Shown piece after piece: positions 46,964 to 56,437 of a DNA stretch of 64,000 nt; positions within the stretch are counted from its first letter, which is position 1, and every line of letters begins with the position of its first letter. Below the pieces are notes generated by a model. That model had not been told where the DNA came from. It saw only the letters and a list, made by a program, of their open reading frames with translations, and searched no databases. The DNA comes from an uncultured Algibacter sp. (lineage in GTDB: Bacteria > Bacteroidota > Bacteroidia > Flavobacteriales > Flavobacteriaceae), in the NCBI RefSeq assembly GCF_947487575.1, contig NZ_CANKXG010000012.1, forward strand, positions 56,869 to 120,868. The letters are read 5' to 3'. The translations under genes were made by a program, and so were the position numbers.

Positions 46964-47407
46964 ATGGAACTTATATTAAAACAAGACGTTGAAAATTTAG
47001 GATTTAAAGACGATGTTGTAACAGTTAAGAACGGTTATGGTAGAAACTTTTTAATTCCTCAAGGACAAGCGATATTGGCTACAATTTCTGCAAAGAAAGT
47101 TTTAGCTGAAAATTTAAAGCAACGTGCTTTTAAAGAAAAGAAAATAGTTGATGATGCTAACAAAATTGCCGAGGCAATTAAAGCATTAGAAATTAAAATA
47201 CCTGCTAAAGTTGGTTCAGGAGACAAATTATTTGGATCTGTAAATAACATTGATATAGCAGCCGCTTTAGAAAAAGAAGGACAATCAATAGATAAAAAAT
47301 TCATAACAGTTACTACTGTTAAGCGTTTAGGTAAATATACTTCGGTAGTTCGTTTACACAGAGAAGTATCAGTTGATTTAGAATTTGAAGTTATAGCGCA
47401 AGCATAA
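46964..47407 (+). CDS. rplI: 50S ribosomal protein L9
   Basis: A 147-residue L9 with the N-terminal domain MELILKQDVENLGFKDDVVT and GYGRNFLIPQGQA, a long connecting helix, and a C-terminal domain (GSGDKLFGSVNNIDIAAAL). It is the last ribosomal gene of the operon. A terminator follows 21 bases later. Confidence 0.97.
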   Translation: MELILKQDVENLGFKDDVVTVKNGYGRNFLIPQGQAILATISAKKVLAENLKQRAFKEKKIVDDANKIAEAIKALEIKIPAKVGSGDKLFGSVNNIDIAAALEKEGQSIDKKFITVTTVKRLGKYTSVVRLHREVSVDLEFEVIAQA

Positions 47408-47428
47408 GCTTTAAATAAACATATTTTG

Positions 47429-47457
47429 AAAGCCTCAACCTAGTTGGGGCTTTTTTT
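47429..47457 (+). terminator. Terminator after rplI
   Basis: AAAGCC-t-CAAC / GTTG-g-GGCTTT stem with a short loop and a T7 run. Confidence 0.9.
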
Positions 47458-47502
47458 GTAAAATTTATATGATTTACGTTTTTACGAAAAAAATAATTTT
47501 TA

Positions 47503-47970
47503 ATGAAATACGCAAGACTTACAAAAGAACAGTTTGAAGAATTACATCAGGAATTCATCAATTTTTTAGCAACACAATCTATAACTGCAGATGAGTGGAC
47601 TAATTTGAAAGCCAATAAGCCTGATTTGGCTGAAATGGAATTAGATGTATTTAGCGATTTAATTTGGGAAGGCGCTTTAAATAAAGCTGAGTATATAGAG
47701 CATATTGCGCCACAGCATATGTATTTGTTTCATTTAGATGATGCTAATATGCACGCCATAGTTGTAAACTTAAAAAATGATGTTGATATTACAACTCAAG
47801 AAGGCTATGCATGGTTACGTGAAAACTTAATGGACGAAAACGTTGAGTTTTTACAAGCTGATAAAGATTATAGCGAAGATAAAAATTTGGATAAGTTCAA
47901 AATGATTGAACAAGGTGCTAACATTACCAAAGGCGAATTATATAATTATTTTTATAAGTTGATAAATTAG
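47503..47970 (+). CDS. Small conserved protein, DUF6495-like
   Basis: A 155-residue acidic cytoplasmic protein beginning MKYARLTKEQFEELHQEFIN and ending ITKGELYNYFYKLIN. The long helical, acidic pattern and the position directly after rplI match a flavobacterial family I associate with DUF6495. The family name is from memory and not certain. No catalytic motif is visible. No clear promoter is seen in the 95-base gap. Confidence 0.75.
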   Translation: MKYARLTKEQFEELHQEFINFLATQSITADEWTNLKANKPDLAEMELDVFSDLIWEGALNKAEYIEHIAPQHMYLFHLDDANMHAIVVNLKNDVDITTQEGYAWLRENLMDENVEFLQADKDYSEDKNLDKFKMIEQGANITKGELYNYFYKLIN

Positions 47971-47979
47971 AATTGAACC

Positions 47980-48099
47980 GTCATTGCGAGGAGGCACGAC
48001 GTGGCAATCTGTTAATTATAGTTTTAATTCATGAGATTGCCATACTTCGACTGCGCTGAGTACAAGCTAATTTTTTCTGATGAAAAAGCTCGCAATGAC
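47980..48099 (+). repeat. Palindromic intergenic element with perfect 11-bp ends (GTCATTGCGAG/CTCGCAATGAC)
   Basis: Terminal arms 47980-47990 and 48089-48099 are perfect complements. Internal arms GGCAATCT (48003-48010) and AGATTGCC (48034-48041) also pair. The left half is the same short palindrome as at 7782, 18849 and 21446. The stem ATTGC/GCAAT here is the reference form. It fills most of the gap between DUF6495 and hisS and holds no gene. It may be a MITE-like element. Confidence 0.8.
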
Positions 48100-48111
48100 A
48101 TTTTCATTCTA

Positions 48112-48119
48112 TATTTTTG
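48112..48119 (+). promoter_or_regulatory. Candidate -7 box of hisS inside the repeat region
   Basis: TATTTTTG fits the consensus but no -33 is seen. It would give a leader of about 80 nt. Confidence 0.35.
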
Positions 48120-48122
48120 TCA

Positions 48123-48197
48123 TTCTGCACTTGATGCGGAATCCACTTTGAAGAATAAATTTTAATAATCATTAAATGAGATACCTGCTTTCGCAGG
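48123..48197 (+). repeat. Two-hairpin repeat in the hisS leader
   Basis: TTCTGCA / TGCGGAA (48123-48129 with 48135-48141, one G-U pair) and CCTGC-tttc-GCAGG (48184-48197). The second hairpin ends eight bases before the hisS ATG. The sequence resembles dispersed flavobacterial repeats built on GTCATTC and CTGC arms. Confidence 0.5.
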
Positions 48198-48204
48198 CAT
48201 AGTT

Positions 48205-49581
48205 ATGGCTCAAAAACCAAGTATACCAAAAGGAACCAGAGATTTTAATCCAGAACAAGTAGCAAAACGAAACTATATTTTTAATACCATTCGTAATGCT
48301 TTTGAAACCTTTGGATTTCAGCCTATAGAAACACCTAGTTTTGAAAACTCGGATACGTTGATGGGAAAATATGGTGATGAAGGGGATCGTTTGATTTTTA
48401 AGATTTTAAATTCTGGTGATTATTTATCTAAAGCTAATGATGAAGCTTATTCCGAAAAAGATTCGACTAAACTTACTTCATCAATCTCTGAAAAAGCCCT
48501 CCGATACGACCTCACAGTGCCATTCGCGCGCTACGTAGTACAACACCAAAACGAGATTGAATTCCCGTTTAAACGTTACCAAATACAACCAGTTTGGCGT
48601 GCAGATAGACCTCAAAAAGGCCGTTTTAGAGAGTTTTTTCAATGTGATGCAGATGTTGTTGGAAGTAAATCATTATGGCAAGAGGTTGAGTTTATACAAT
48701 TATATGACACTGTTTTTTCAGCCTTAAAACTGAAAGGTGTTACCATTAAAATAAATAACAGAAAAATACTTTCAGGCATTGCTGAAGTTATTGGAGCAAG
48801 TGATAAGTTAATTGATTTTACGGTTGCTTTAGACAAGTTAGATAAAATAGGCGAGGAGAAAGTAAAAGAAGAAATGCGTTCTAAAGGTATTTCAGATGAA
48901 GGTATTTCAAAATTACAGCCTTTATTTACATTGTCTGGTTCATTTGAATCACAAATTGAAAGTTTAAAAGGTATTCTTAATACTTCCGAAGATGGACAAA
49001 AAGGTATTAAAGAATTAGATTTTATAAATTCAGCCATTATCGAGTTAGGATTGTCAACTGCTAGCTTACAATTGGATGTTACTCTAGCTCGTGGTTTAAA
49101 CTACTACACAGGTGCTATTTTTGAAGTGTCTGCTCCTAAATCTGTGAAAATGGGTTCTATTGGAGGCGGCGGTCGTTATGATGATTTAACTGGCATTTTC
49201 GGAATGAAAGATGTTAGTGGCGTTGGAATCAGTTTTGGATTAGACCGTATTTATTTAGTACTTGAAGAATTGGGTTTATTCCCGGAAACGGTAAACAAAA
49301 ATGTTGAAGTTTTGTTTATCAACTTTGGAGACAAAGAAGCTTTGTTTAGTTTAAAAGCAATTAAGCAATTACGTTTTCAAGGTGTTAACGCAGAATTATA
49401 CCCTGATGCTGCTAAAATGAAAAAACAAATGAATCATGCTAATAAGCGCCATATTCCATTTGTAGTTTTGGTTGGTGAACAAGAAATAGAATCTAATACG
49501 TACACTCTAAAAAACATGAGTTCTGGAGAGCAAGATAAAGTTTTGCTTGAAGCATTAGTTTCTATAATAAAGAAGTCCTGA
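48205..49581 (+). CDS. hisS: Histidyl-tRNA synthetase
   Basis: A 458-residue class II aminoacyl-tRNA synthetase. Motif 1 region [12 protein letters not shown], the histidine-binding [16 protein letters not shown], motif 2 [34 protein letters not shown] and motif 3 [12 protein letters not shown] are all present. The C-terminal anticodon-binding domain follows. It charges tRNA-His. It starts at 48205 after the two-hairpin leader. Confidence 0.97.
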   Translation: MAQKPSIPKGTRDFNPEQVAKRNYIFNTIRNAFETFGFQPIETPSFENSDTLMGKYGDEGDRLIFKILNSGDYLSKANDEAYSEKDSTKLTSSISEKALRYDLTVPFARYVVQHQNEIEFPFKRYQIQPVWRADRPQKGRFREFFQCDADVVGSKSLWQEVEFIQLYDTVFSALKLKGVTIKINNRKILSGIAEVIGASDKLIDFTVALDKLDKIGEEKVKEEMRSKGISDEGISKLQPLFTLSGSFESQIESLKGILNTSEDGQKGIKELDFINSAIIELGLSTASLQLDVTLARGLNYYTGAIFEVSAPKSVKMGSIGGGGRYDDLTGIFGMKDVSGVGISFGLDRIYLVLEELGLFPETVNKNVEVLFINFGDKEALFSLKAIKQLRFQGVNAELYPDAAKMKKQMNHANKRHIPFVVLVGEQEIESNTYTLKNMSSGEQDKVLLEALVSIIKKS

Positions 49582-49671
49582 GGATCAACCCAGGACTTGA
49601 AAATAAGTTAAGTATAAAGAAGACATTTTTTGTGACTAACTTCAAAATAATTTCATTAAGAACTCAACTTT

Positions 49672-52600
49672 TTATTTTATAAATACTTTTTTAGAAATAG
49701 TACCAAATTCAGTTTTAATTTTTAAAATATAATTACCAGTTTTAATTTGGTTGGCATCGTATTCCAAGTGGTTTTCATTAGTATTGGTTTGGAACCTAAA
49801 TAAAGCTTGACCAAGAATATTAAACATTTCTACTGATTCTATTGTTTTTGATGCAGGGTTATTTATTACAATACTGCTCTTTTCATTTGAATAATATACT
49901 TCAATTTGTTGGCTACTATTTTCTTCTACACCTAATGTTTGAGTTTTAGAAAATGTAATTTCAAAACGGTTTAAATATTCCCCAGCTGGAAGGTAAGTTT
50001 CATATTTACCTTGATTTAAATCATGGTAAATATTTAAATCTTTATCATGTAAAAAGACCTCTAAATTACTTGGTGCATTTTCTAACTTATCAATAGTAAT
50101 ATTATTTAAACCAGCATTTTTGGTGTGCAGACCTAAAGGAATAATAGTTTGTTCATCAATTTGGTTGACACCTTGAATTGTGAATTTTTCATTTTCAATT
50201 AACCAATAAATGTCATCAATTTGTGTGTCAATATATTTAGAATCATATCCCCAATCATATCCAAGAGTTGTGTTTTCGTCTACAGTTATTAAAAGTTGTC
50301 TATGAAGTGTGTTAATAGAATTAAATCCTATTCTTAACTTCATTCTAGTATCATTGAAGTTATTAGTTTTAGTTGATTTAGATTTTTTTGTATCAGAATT
50401 TTTGGTAAATACGGAATTACTACCATCTTCTTTTTGAAATACACGTTGCCCATTGTTGAAATTAATAGTGCCGCCATTTTCGGCAGTAACAAAGAAACCT
50501 TGTGATACTGGTATATAACGTCCAGGCAATTTTGTTGGTGTTCCTCCAGTAGCCACATCAGGGTCTGAAGTTCCCATAGCTGCAGCAGGAACGGCTCCAG
50601 ATAACGAATAGGTTGCATAACCACCTTGATAATCACTAAGATGATGAGAGCCACCTCCCCAATGTTCCCAGAAGTATAATGTACCATTTATAGTTGAACC
50701 AACATCAGTTCCTGAAATTACAGGACCATTATCAATTATAAACTGATGGGCATCAATGGCTGATGGGTAAGGGTTACCAACTAAATAACTATTTCCAGGG
50801 CTAGCCGTTAAATTAATATTCCCATTGTTTGGTTTTCCATTAAAAATATAGTTTTGAGGGTCAGAAATATCACCAGTTCCAGGTCCTTTCATTGTAAATC
50901 CTTCTCCTGTTAACATGGTTCCTGTACTGCGTACATGTTGCCAAGAAGCATAGTCATCGGTTAGCCTGTTGTTATATTTCCAAATCCAATAGTCTGCTAC
51001 TGCTACAGGCGATGCAGAACCATCATACCCATAAGTTAAAAAGTTAATGTTAGTTATAACATCTGGGATTGTGTAACTATTATTATTTGTGGAATTATTG
51101 GATACGCCAACTGGAGATGACCAATAGTTATAAGTAAATTTATCAGCAGTGCCTTGTTGATCTCTTTCTAGTGTTCCAGAACTAGTAGCATCAAGCTCAC
51201 TATCTGCTGTTTGAATAAATTGTGATTCATTTTCTAAATCTATGTCACCATCAAGTTTAACATACCAAGAATTGTATAGTCCAGAGTCTCCTTTAACATC
51301 AAGTTTACTACTGCTATCTAAAATTAAACCAACTGTTGTTTTGTCGGTGTTAATTTCCATATCCCCTTTAATATGTACAATGGCGCATTCTGGGGGTGCA
51401 CTGTGTATATCCCATACTGTTCCATGAAGCCAATTGCTTGAATCTGTCCAATCTCCACTACAAGATGCTGTTGTCTCATAAGGTAAAGGCGCGGTGTATT
51501 CTTGATAGGTTCTCATGTTGTTTAAGTGACCAGGAACATTGTTATTTGATTCGTCTGGCGTATATCCAGTATCAATTATACCCATTTTGTAATAAAACTC
51601 TAAATCACTCCAACTTAAGCCTTCTATATCTTTTGGTATAATAGTGCCTCTAACATTTCCAGAATTGTTTTCAATTTCCTGATTTATTTGTCTATGGATT
51701 TGATTTAAGTTAAGTGCTTTATTATATAATCTACATTCGTATATAGACCCTTCAAAATATGCATTATCATTGAGTGTGTTTCGCCCTATTTCAAAATCAT
51801 GATCAGAATTCCATGAGGGCATAGTAGTAAGTGACGTACCTACTAATACTGCATTTGTATAACTCCAAATATTTGTTCCATTCAAATAAAGATCTGCTAT
51901 TCCTAAATCTCCATTGTATCTTAACGTTACATGATACCAGATATTATCATTTAATAGAATACTGGCAGGACTTGGATTGCTAACTGTAACATTGTTATTT
52001 GTTCGTATAAATCCTCTTATTTTTTTTCCTCCATCAACATAAATTCTAAAATTAGGTTGTCCCATTATTTCTCCACCATCTGAACCGCTATCTAATTTTA
52101 TCCAGGTCATCATAGTAAGGTTAGTTTTTCCTCCTAAAAAGGCTGGTCTATCGATATAATCATTAACACCATCAAAATCTAATGTTTGCGGAATACAAAA
52201 GCTAAAATTTCCTAACCCAGAGCCATGAATGTTAAAGTTTGAGCAAGTATCGCAATCTTGCCATAAAAAGGAAACACTTGTAATGTAATCTGAATCTAAA
52301 AAGTTTATTCCTACCATAGCATTTGTGCCAAAAGTAGATGGGTTATTAGCATTAACAACTCCTGTAGCATTATTACTTGTGTAGGATGGGGTTGCTGAGT
52401 TTGTAAAAGTTGGGTAAATTGTACTACCTGAAGTGGTAGTAGCCATTATTGTATATTTATCACCATTAGCTCCACCTGCATTTACATGGGCTAAATCAAA
52501 TGCAAGAGCATAAATAGGAGAACTAAAAGTTATAGTACATGTTATGCCTCCCGCTGAAAGACCATTTGTAAAAAGATCTAGGTATTCATCTGTAGTGCCA

Positions 52601-52890
52601 CTTGCAGATGTGCCTACTTTTGGAGTTTGCCCCCCCCAATTACCTAAAGAACCAGTATCGCCAGTAAAGGTTACTGTAAAATCTATACCAGAACCATCAA
52701 CGTTAGTAAATGTATTTGATAATGCACCAGCGGCTAACCAATCAAATTCACTGGATGTCATTGGAGTAGAAGACCAATCTAATGTGAAATTCTCTCCACA
52801 GCTTGGAGGACTATGTAATTGAGCCGTCACTTTTAGTGAACACAGGACGCTAAATAATACCATAAATCCTGTTATAGTAATTTTTTTCAT
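49672..52890 (-). CDS. Secreted LamG-domain protein with T9SS sorting tail (1072 aa)
   Basis: A signal peptide (ending LKVTAQ) precedes an N-terminal beta-rich domain of about 200 residues, a LamG/concanavalin-like domain (about 237-407; TLDFDGVNDYIDRPAF, MMTWIKLDSGSDGGEIMGQ, FEIGRNTLNDNAYFEGSIYE), and a long module from [12 protein letters not shown] (about 467) with NYWSSPVG and GNPYPSAIDA. The last 75 residues form a T9SS type A sorting domain (IVINNPAS, VEMFNILGQALF, KTGNYILKI). LamG domains bind glycans or proteins. The protein is closely similar along its length to the next gene, so the pair arose by duplication. The binding target is unknown. It is exported by Sec and then T9SS, by inference. 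Confidence 0.85.
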   Translation of the reverse strand: MKKITITGFMVLFSVLCSLKVTAQLHSPPSCGENFTLDWSSTPMTSSEFDWLAAGALSNTFTNVDGSGIDFTVTFTGDTGSLGNWGGQTPKVGTSASGTTDEYLDLFTNGLSAGGITCTITFSSPIYALAFDLAHVNAGGANGDKYTIMATTTSGSTIYPTFTNSATPSYTSNNATGVVNANNPSTFGTNAMVGINFLDSDYITSVSFLWQDCDTCSNFNIHGSGLGNFSFCIPQTLDFDGVNDYIDRPAFLGGKTNLTMMTWIKLDSGSDGGEIMGQPNFRIYVDGGKKIRGFIRTNNNVTVSNPSPASILLNDNIWYHVTLRYNGDLGIADLYLNGTNIWSYTNAVLVGTSLTTMPSWNSDHDFEIGRNTLNDNAYFEGSIYECRLYNKALNLNQIHRQINQEIENNSGNVRGTIIPKDIEGLSWSDLEFYYKMGIIDTGYTPDESNNNVPGHLNNMRTYQEYTAPLPYETTASCSGDWTDSSNWLHGTVWDIHSAPPECAIVHIKGDMEINTDKTTVGLILDSSSKLDVKGDSGLYNSWYVKLDGDIDLENESQFIQTADSELDATSSGTLERDQQGTADKFTYNYWSSPVGVSNNSTNNNSYTIPDVITNINFLTYGYDGSASPVAVADYWIWKYNNRLTDDYASWQHVRSTGTMLTGEGFTMKGPGTGDISDPQNYIFNGKPNNGNINLTASPGNSYLVGNPYPSAIDAHQFIIDNGPVISGTDVGSTINGTLYFWEHWGGGSHHLSDYQGGYATYSLSGAVPAAAMGTSDPDVATGGTPTKLPGRYIPVSQGFFVTAENGGTINFNNGQRVFQKEDGSNSVFTKNSDTKKSKSTKTNNFNDTRMKLRIGFNSINTLHRQLLITVDENTTLGYDWGYDSKYIDTQIDDIYWLIENEKFTIQGVNQIDEQTIIPLGLHTKNAGLNNITIDKLENAPSNLEVFLHDKDLNIYHDLNQGKYETYLPAGEYLNRFEITFSKTQTLGVEENSSQQIEVYYSNEKSSIVINNPASKTIESVEMFNILGQALFRFQTNTNENHLEYDANQIKTGNYILKIKTEFGTISKKVFIK

Positions 52891-52901
52891 AAATGGGTTA
52901 A

Positions 52902-52916
52902 TTAGTTTGGGGCTAA
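52902..52916 (-). promoter_or_regulatory. 5'UTR hairpin with CCCCAA loop, LamG gene 1
   Basis: On the coding strand TTAG-CCCCAAA-CTAA, ending 11 nt before the ATG. Related hairpins with a YCCCAA loop precede the other two LamG genes. Confidence 0.6.
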
Positions 52917-53045
52917 CTATTGTTTTTTATATATGATTTAAATAATCATGATCTAATATATAAAATATCTTACAAATAAAGATGAAAAGTATAAAAAATT
53001 CGATAAAAAACATAAAAATACAAATTTTTGTCTGAATTTTATATC

Positions 53046-56000
53046 TTAATTAATTAAAACTTTTTTCGAAATCATTCCAAATTCCGTTTCAATTTTTAAA
53101 ATGTAATTACCCGTTTTAATTTGTTTGGCATTATATTTAATACGTTTTTGGTTAGTATTAGAGTTAAATCTAAAAAGGGTTTGTCCTAGAATATTAAACA
53201 TTTCAACATATTCAATTTGCTTAGATGCTGGATTATTTATGACAATATCGTTTTTCTCATTTGAAAAATAAACTTCTATCTTTTTGTTTTCATTTTCTTG
53301 AGTATCCAAAGTATTATTCTTAGAAAAGGTAATTTCAAAACGATTTAAATACTCTCCCACTTCTAGGTAGGTTTCATATTTGCTTTGTCTTAAATCATGA
53401 TAAATATTTAGTTCTTTATCATATAAATAGATTTCTAAATCGCTTTGTACATTTTTTAAATCATCAATTTTTATGCTATTATATCCATCAGTTTTTGTGT
53501 GAATCCCTAAAGGAATAATCGTTTCATGATTAATTTCATTAATTCCTTGAATAATATATTTATTATTACCAATTAGCCAATACATATCATCAACTTGTGT
53601 ATCAATATATTTGGAGTCATAACCCCAATCATATCCAGAGGTCGCATTTTTATCAACCGTTATTAATAGTTGTCTTTGTAAGGTGTTCACAGAATTAAAA
53701 CCAATTCTTAATTTCATTCTTGAGTCATTACCATTAACTACATTATTTGTTTTACTACCATTTTTATGAGCTACATTAGTTTGGGTATCTTCAATGTAGA
53801 AAACACGTTGGCTATTATTAAAATTTATTGATCCGTTAGTTTCAGTGGTAGTGTAAAACCCCTGGCCAACAGGTATGTATCTATTTGGAATATCTTCTTG
53901 ATAGTTTCCTGTTGCAGTATTTTTTGTGTCGTTGTTTTTTCCAACTGCAGGAACACCTCCTGAAAGTGAATATGAGGCATAACCACCTTGATAATCGGTC
54001 GCTATATGTGAACCACCCCCCCAATGATTCCAGAAATATAGTGTGCCATCTGTTGATCCTTGACCGGATATGGTTGATTTATTGTCTTGAATAAATTTAA
54101 CAGCATCAATAGCAGAAGGATATGGGTTCCCTATTAAATAGTCGTTTCCTGCGTATACTGGTAAACTAATATCGCCATTATTTGGTTTTCCTTGTAGTCT
54201 ATATTCTTGAACTTCAGTTATAGATTTTGCCCCAGGACCTTTCATTGTAAATCCTTCACCTGGTATTATTTCTCCAGAGCTTCTTACGTGTTGCCATGAA
54301 GAATAATTGTCAGTAAGTTTATTGCTATATTTCCAAATCCAATAATCTGAAATTGATAATGGAGAAATGATTCCATCATAGCCAGCAGTTAAAAAATTTA
54401 CATTGGGAAAAATGTCTTTTACGGTATAGCAATTATTTATAGTAGAATTATTTATTTTACCAACAGGGGATGACCAGTAATTATAAGTAAAATTATCTGC
54501 AGTTCCTTGTAAGTTTTTTTCAAGAATGCCAGAACTAATTTTATCCAATGTACTATTCTCTGTTTGTACTAATTGAGATTTTCCTTCTAAATCGATAATT
54601 CCATCAAGTAATAAGTACCAAGAATTAATTAATGCAACGTTTTGGTTTACTTTTAATATACCATCTTTATTAACGATAAGTCCAGTGGTTAGAATATCCA
54701 TGCCTACTTCTAAATTTCCGTTAATTTTAATGATTGAATGCTCAGGAATTTTAGTATTTATATTCCAAACTCTTCCATGAAGCCAATTATTTGAATTGGT
54801 CCAGTTTCCATCGCACGAATTTGTTGTTTCGTAGGGTAGAGGGGCTGTATAATCTTGACTTTCTTGCGATATTAGCATGTTATTCAAAATACCATTTCTA
54901 TTGTTATTGGAAATATCTGAAACAAATCCAGTATTTGCATTTTTCATATTGTAGTATAGTAACAAATCATCCCAAAATAAACCTTCAATATTTTTAGGTA
55001 TTACTGTACCTCTAATATTTCCATTATTGTTTTCAATTTCTTGATTTATTTGTTGGTGTAATTGATTTTCATTTAAAGCTTTATTGAACACTCTGCTTTC
55101 ATAAATGGACCCTTCAAAATAATCGTTATCAAATTGTGAATTGCGTCCTATTTCAAAATCATGGTTTAGGTTCCAAATAGTAGTGCCATCAATAGTGGTT
55201 CCCACTAGGGCATTATCTGAATAATTCCAAATGGCTTTTCCATCTAAATATAGTATTACACTTCCTTCGTTACTATTGAATTTTAGAGCAACATGATGCC
55301 AAATGTTTTCATTTAAAATGTACTCTGATAAATCTGGAGATTTAATTTCTGATTCAGTATTAGTTTTTAAAAATGCGTTTAACCTTTTAGATGAGTCTAC
55401 AAACAATCTAAAGTTGCGTTGCCCCATAATTTCACCACCATCCGATCCTTCATCTAATTTAATCCAGGACATCATGGTTACTTCTGTTCTGCCTCCTAAA
55501 AAAGCGTCACTATTAATATAATCATCTTGACCATCAAAATCTATAATTTGTGGTGCGCAAAAGCTAAAATTCCCTATACCTGTTGCATGAGGTAAATAAT
55601 GGTCGCAGGTATCGCAATCTTCCCATAAAAAAGACACGCTTTTAATATAATTAGAGTTTGAAAAGTTGACACCAATTATTGCATTGTTTGAAGATGTTAA
55701 GTTAGAAATTGCATTTACAATTCCTGTATTGGTATCTGAATTATAAGAAGGAGAAGGGGAGTGCGTGAATTCGGGATAAATAGTATTTCCATCTTTGTCT
55801 TTACCCGTAAATGTATATTTATCACCATTAGTTTCCCATTTGTTTATGTGGTGAATATCAAATGATAATGCGTATATAGGTTTGCTAAATGTTATGGTAC
55901 AGGTAATTCCTGTTCCAGAAAACCCATTTGAAAGTAAGTCAATGCCTTTGTATAAATAACTAGATTGAGTGCCTACTTTAGGAGTGTTTCCTGACCAAAA

Positions 56001-56243
56001 ACCTAGGGTTTCTGTTTCTCCAGTAAATGTAATAGTAACATCTGTTTCTGAACCATCTACATTAGTATATGTGTTAGTTAATTTTCCTGGTGGCCAATAA
56101 TAATCGTCACTAGCAGAGTTTGTAGTCCAATTTAAATTGAAATTTTGCCCACAATTAGGTTTAGAATGAAGTTGTCCGTAAATTTTAGTACTACAAAATA
56201 ATAGAGAGAGTAATATAAATATATTAGTAGCAAAATGCTTCAT
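53046..56243 (-). CDS. Secreted LamG-domain protein with T9SS sorting tail (1065 aa)
   Basis: The same architecture as the neighbouring protein at 49672: a signal peptide ending TKIYGQ, the N-terminal domain, LamG (about 238-405; IDFDGQDDYINSDAF, MMSWIKLDEGSDGGEIMGQ), the conserved module ([30 protein letters not shown]) and a T9SS tail (VEMFNILGQTLF). Differences are spread throughout, with no break. Duplication before divergence is inferred. The cluster probably makes cell-surface or secreted adhesins or binding proteins, an inference from LamG and T9SS. Confidence 0.85.
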   Translation of the reverse strand: MKHFATNIFILLSLLFCSTKIYGQLHSKPNCGQNFNLNWTTNSASDDYYWPPGKLTNTYTNVDGSETDVTITFTGETETLGFWSGNTPKVGTQSSYLYKGIDLLSNGFSGTGITCTITFSKPIYALSFDIHHINKWETNGDKYTFTGKDKDGNTIYPEFTHSPSPSYNSDTNTGIVNAISNLTSSNNAIIGVNFSNSNYIKSVSFLWEDCDTCDHYLPHATGIGNFSFCAPQIIDFDGQDDYINSDAFLGGRTEVTMMSWIKLDEGSDGGEIMGQRNFRLFVDSSKRLNAFLKTNTESEIKSPDLSEYILNENIWHHVALKFNSNEGSVILYLDGKAIWNYSDNALVGTTIDGTTIWNLNHDFEIGRNSQFDNDYFEGSIYESRVFNKALNENQLHQQINQEIENNNGNIRGTVIPKNIEGLFWDDLLLYYNMKNANTGFVSDISNNNRNGILNNMLISQESQDYTAPLPYETTNSCDGNWTNSNNWLHGRVWNINTKIPEHSIIKINGNLEVGMDILTTGLIVNKDGILKVNQNVALINSWYLLLDGIIDLEGKSQLVQTENSTLDKISSGILEKNLQGTADNFTYNYWSSPVGKINNSTINNCYTVKDIFPNVNFLTAGYDGIISPLSISDYWIWKYSNKLTDNYSSWQHVRSSGEIIPGEGFTMKGPGAKSITEVQEYRLQGKPNNGDISLPVYAGNDYLIGNPYPSAIDAVKFIQDNKSTISGQGSTDGTLYFWNHWGGGSHIATDYQGGYASYSLSGGVPAVGKNNDTKNTATGNYQEDIPNRYIPVGQGFYTTTETNGSINFNNSQRVFYIEDTQTNVAHKNGSKTNNVVNGNDSRMKLRIGFNSVNTLQRQLLITVDKNATSGYDWGYDSKYIDTQVDDMYWLIGNNKYIIQGINEINHETIIPLGIHTKTDGYNSIKIDDLKNVQSDLEIYLYDKELNIYHDLRQSKYETYLEVGEYLNRFEITFSKNNTLDTQENENKKIEVYFSNEKNDIVINNPASKQIEYVEMFNILGQTLFRFNSNTNQKRIKYNAKQIKTGNYILKIETEFGMISKKVLIN

Positions 56244-56250
56244 GAGTAGA

Positions 56251-56271
56251 TGTTTGTTTTGGGGCTAAACA
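56251..56271 (-). promoter_or_regulatory. 5'UTR hairpin with CCCCAA loop, LamG gene 2
   Basis: Coding strand TGTTT-AGCCCCAAAAC-AAACA, ending 7 nt before the ATG at 56243. The stem differs from gene 1 but the loop CCCCAA is the same. Confidence 0.6.
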
Positions 56272-56370
56272 TTATTTTATATGTAAAAATTTGCTTAGCG
56301 AATATAGCAATTATAATCCATATAATCGATAAAATGATTACAAAGTCCGATTAAGTGTATTTTTTGTAAA

Positions 56371-56392
56371 AAAGACCTAAATTATATTTAGG
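56371..56392 (-). terminator. Terminator after the 2204-aa gene
   Basis: CCTAAAT / ATTTAGG arms (7 bp, three-base loop). On the minus strand it is followed by TCTTTTTT. Confidence 0.75.
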
Positions 56393-56437
56393 GCATATTC
56401 TTATATTAAAAATTGTGTTTTACTGTTATTTTGATTA

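Noticed and set aside
49573..49598. Terminator after hisS
   Set aside because: An 8-bp hairpin (AAGTCCTG/CAGGACTT) overlaps the hisS stop but has no T run on either side; left unassigned.
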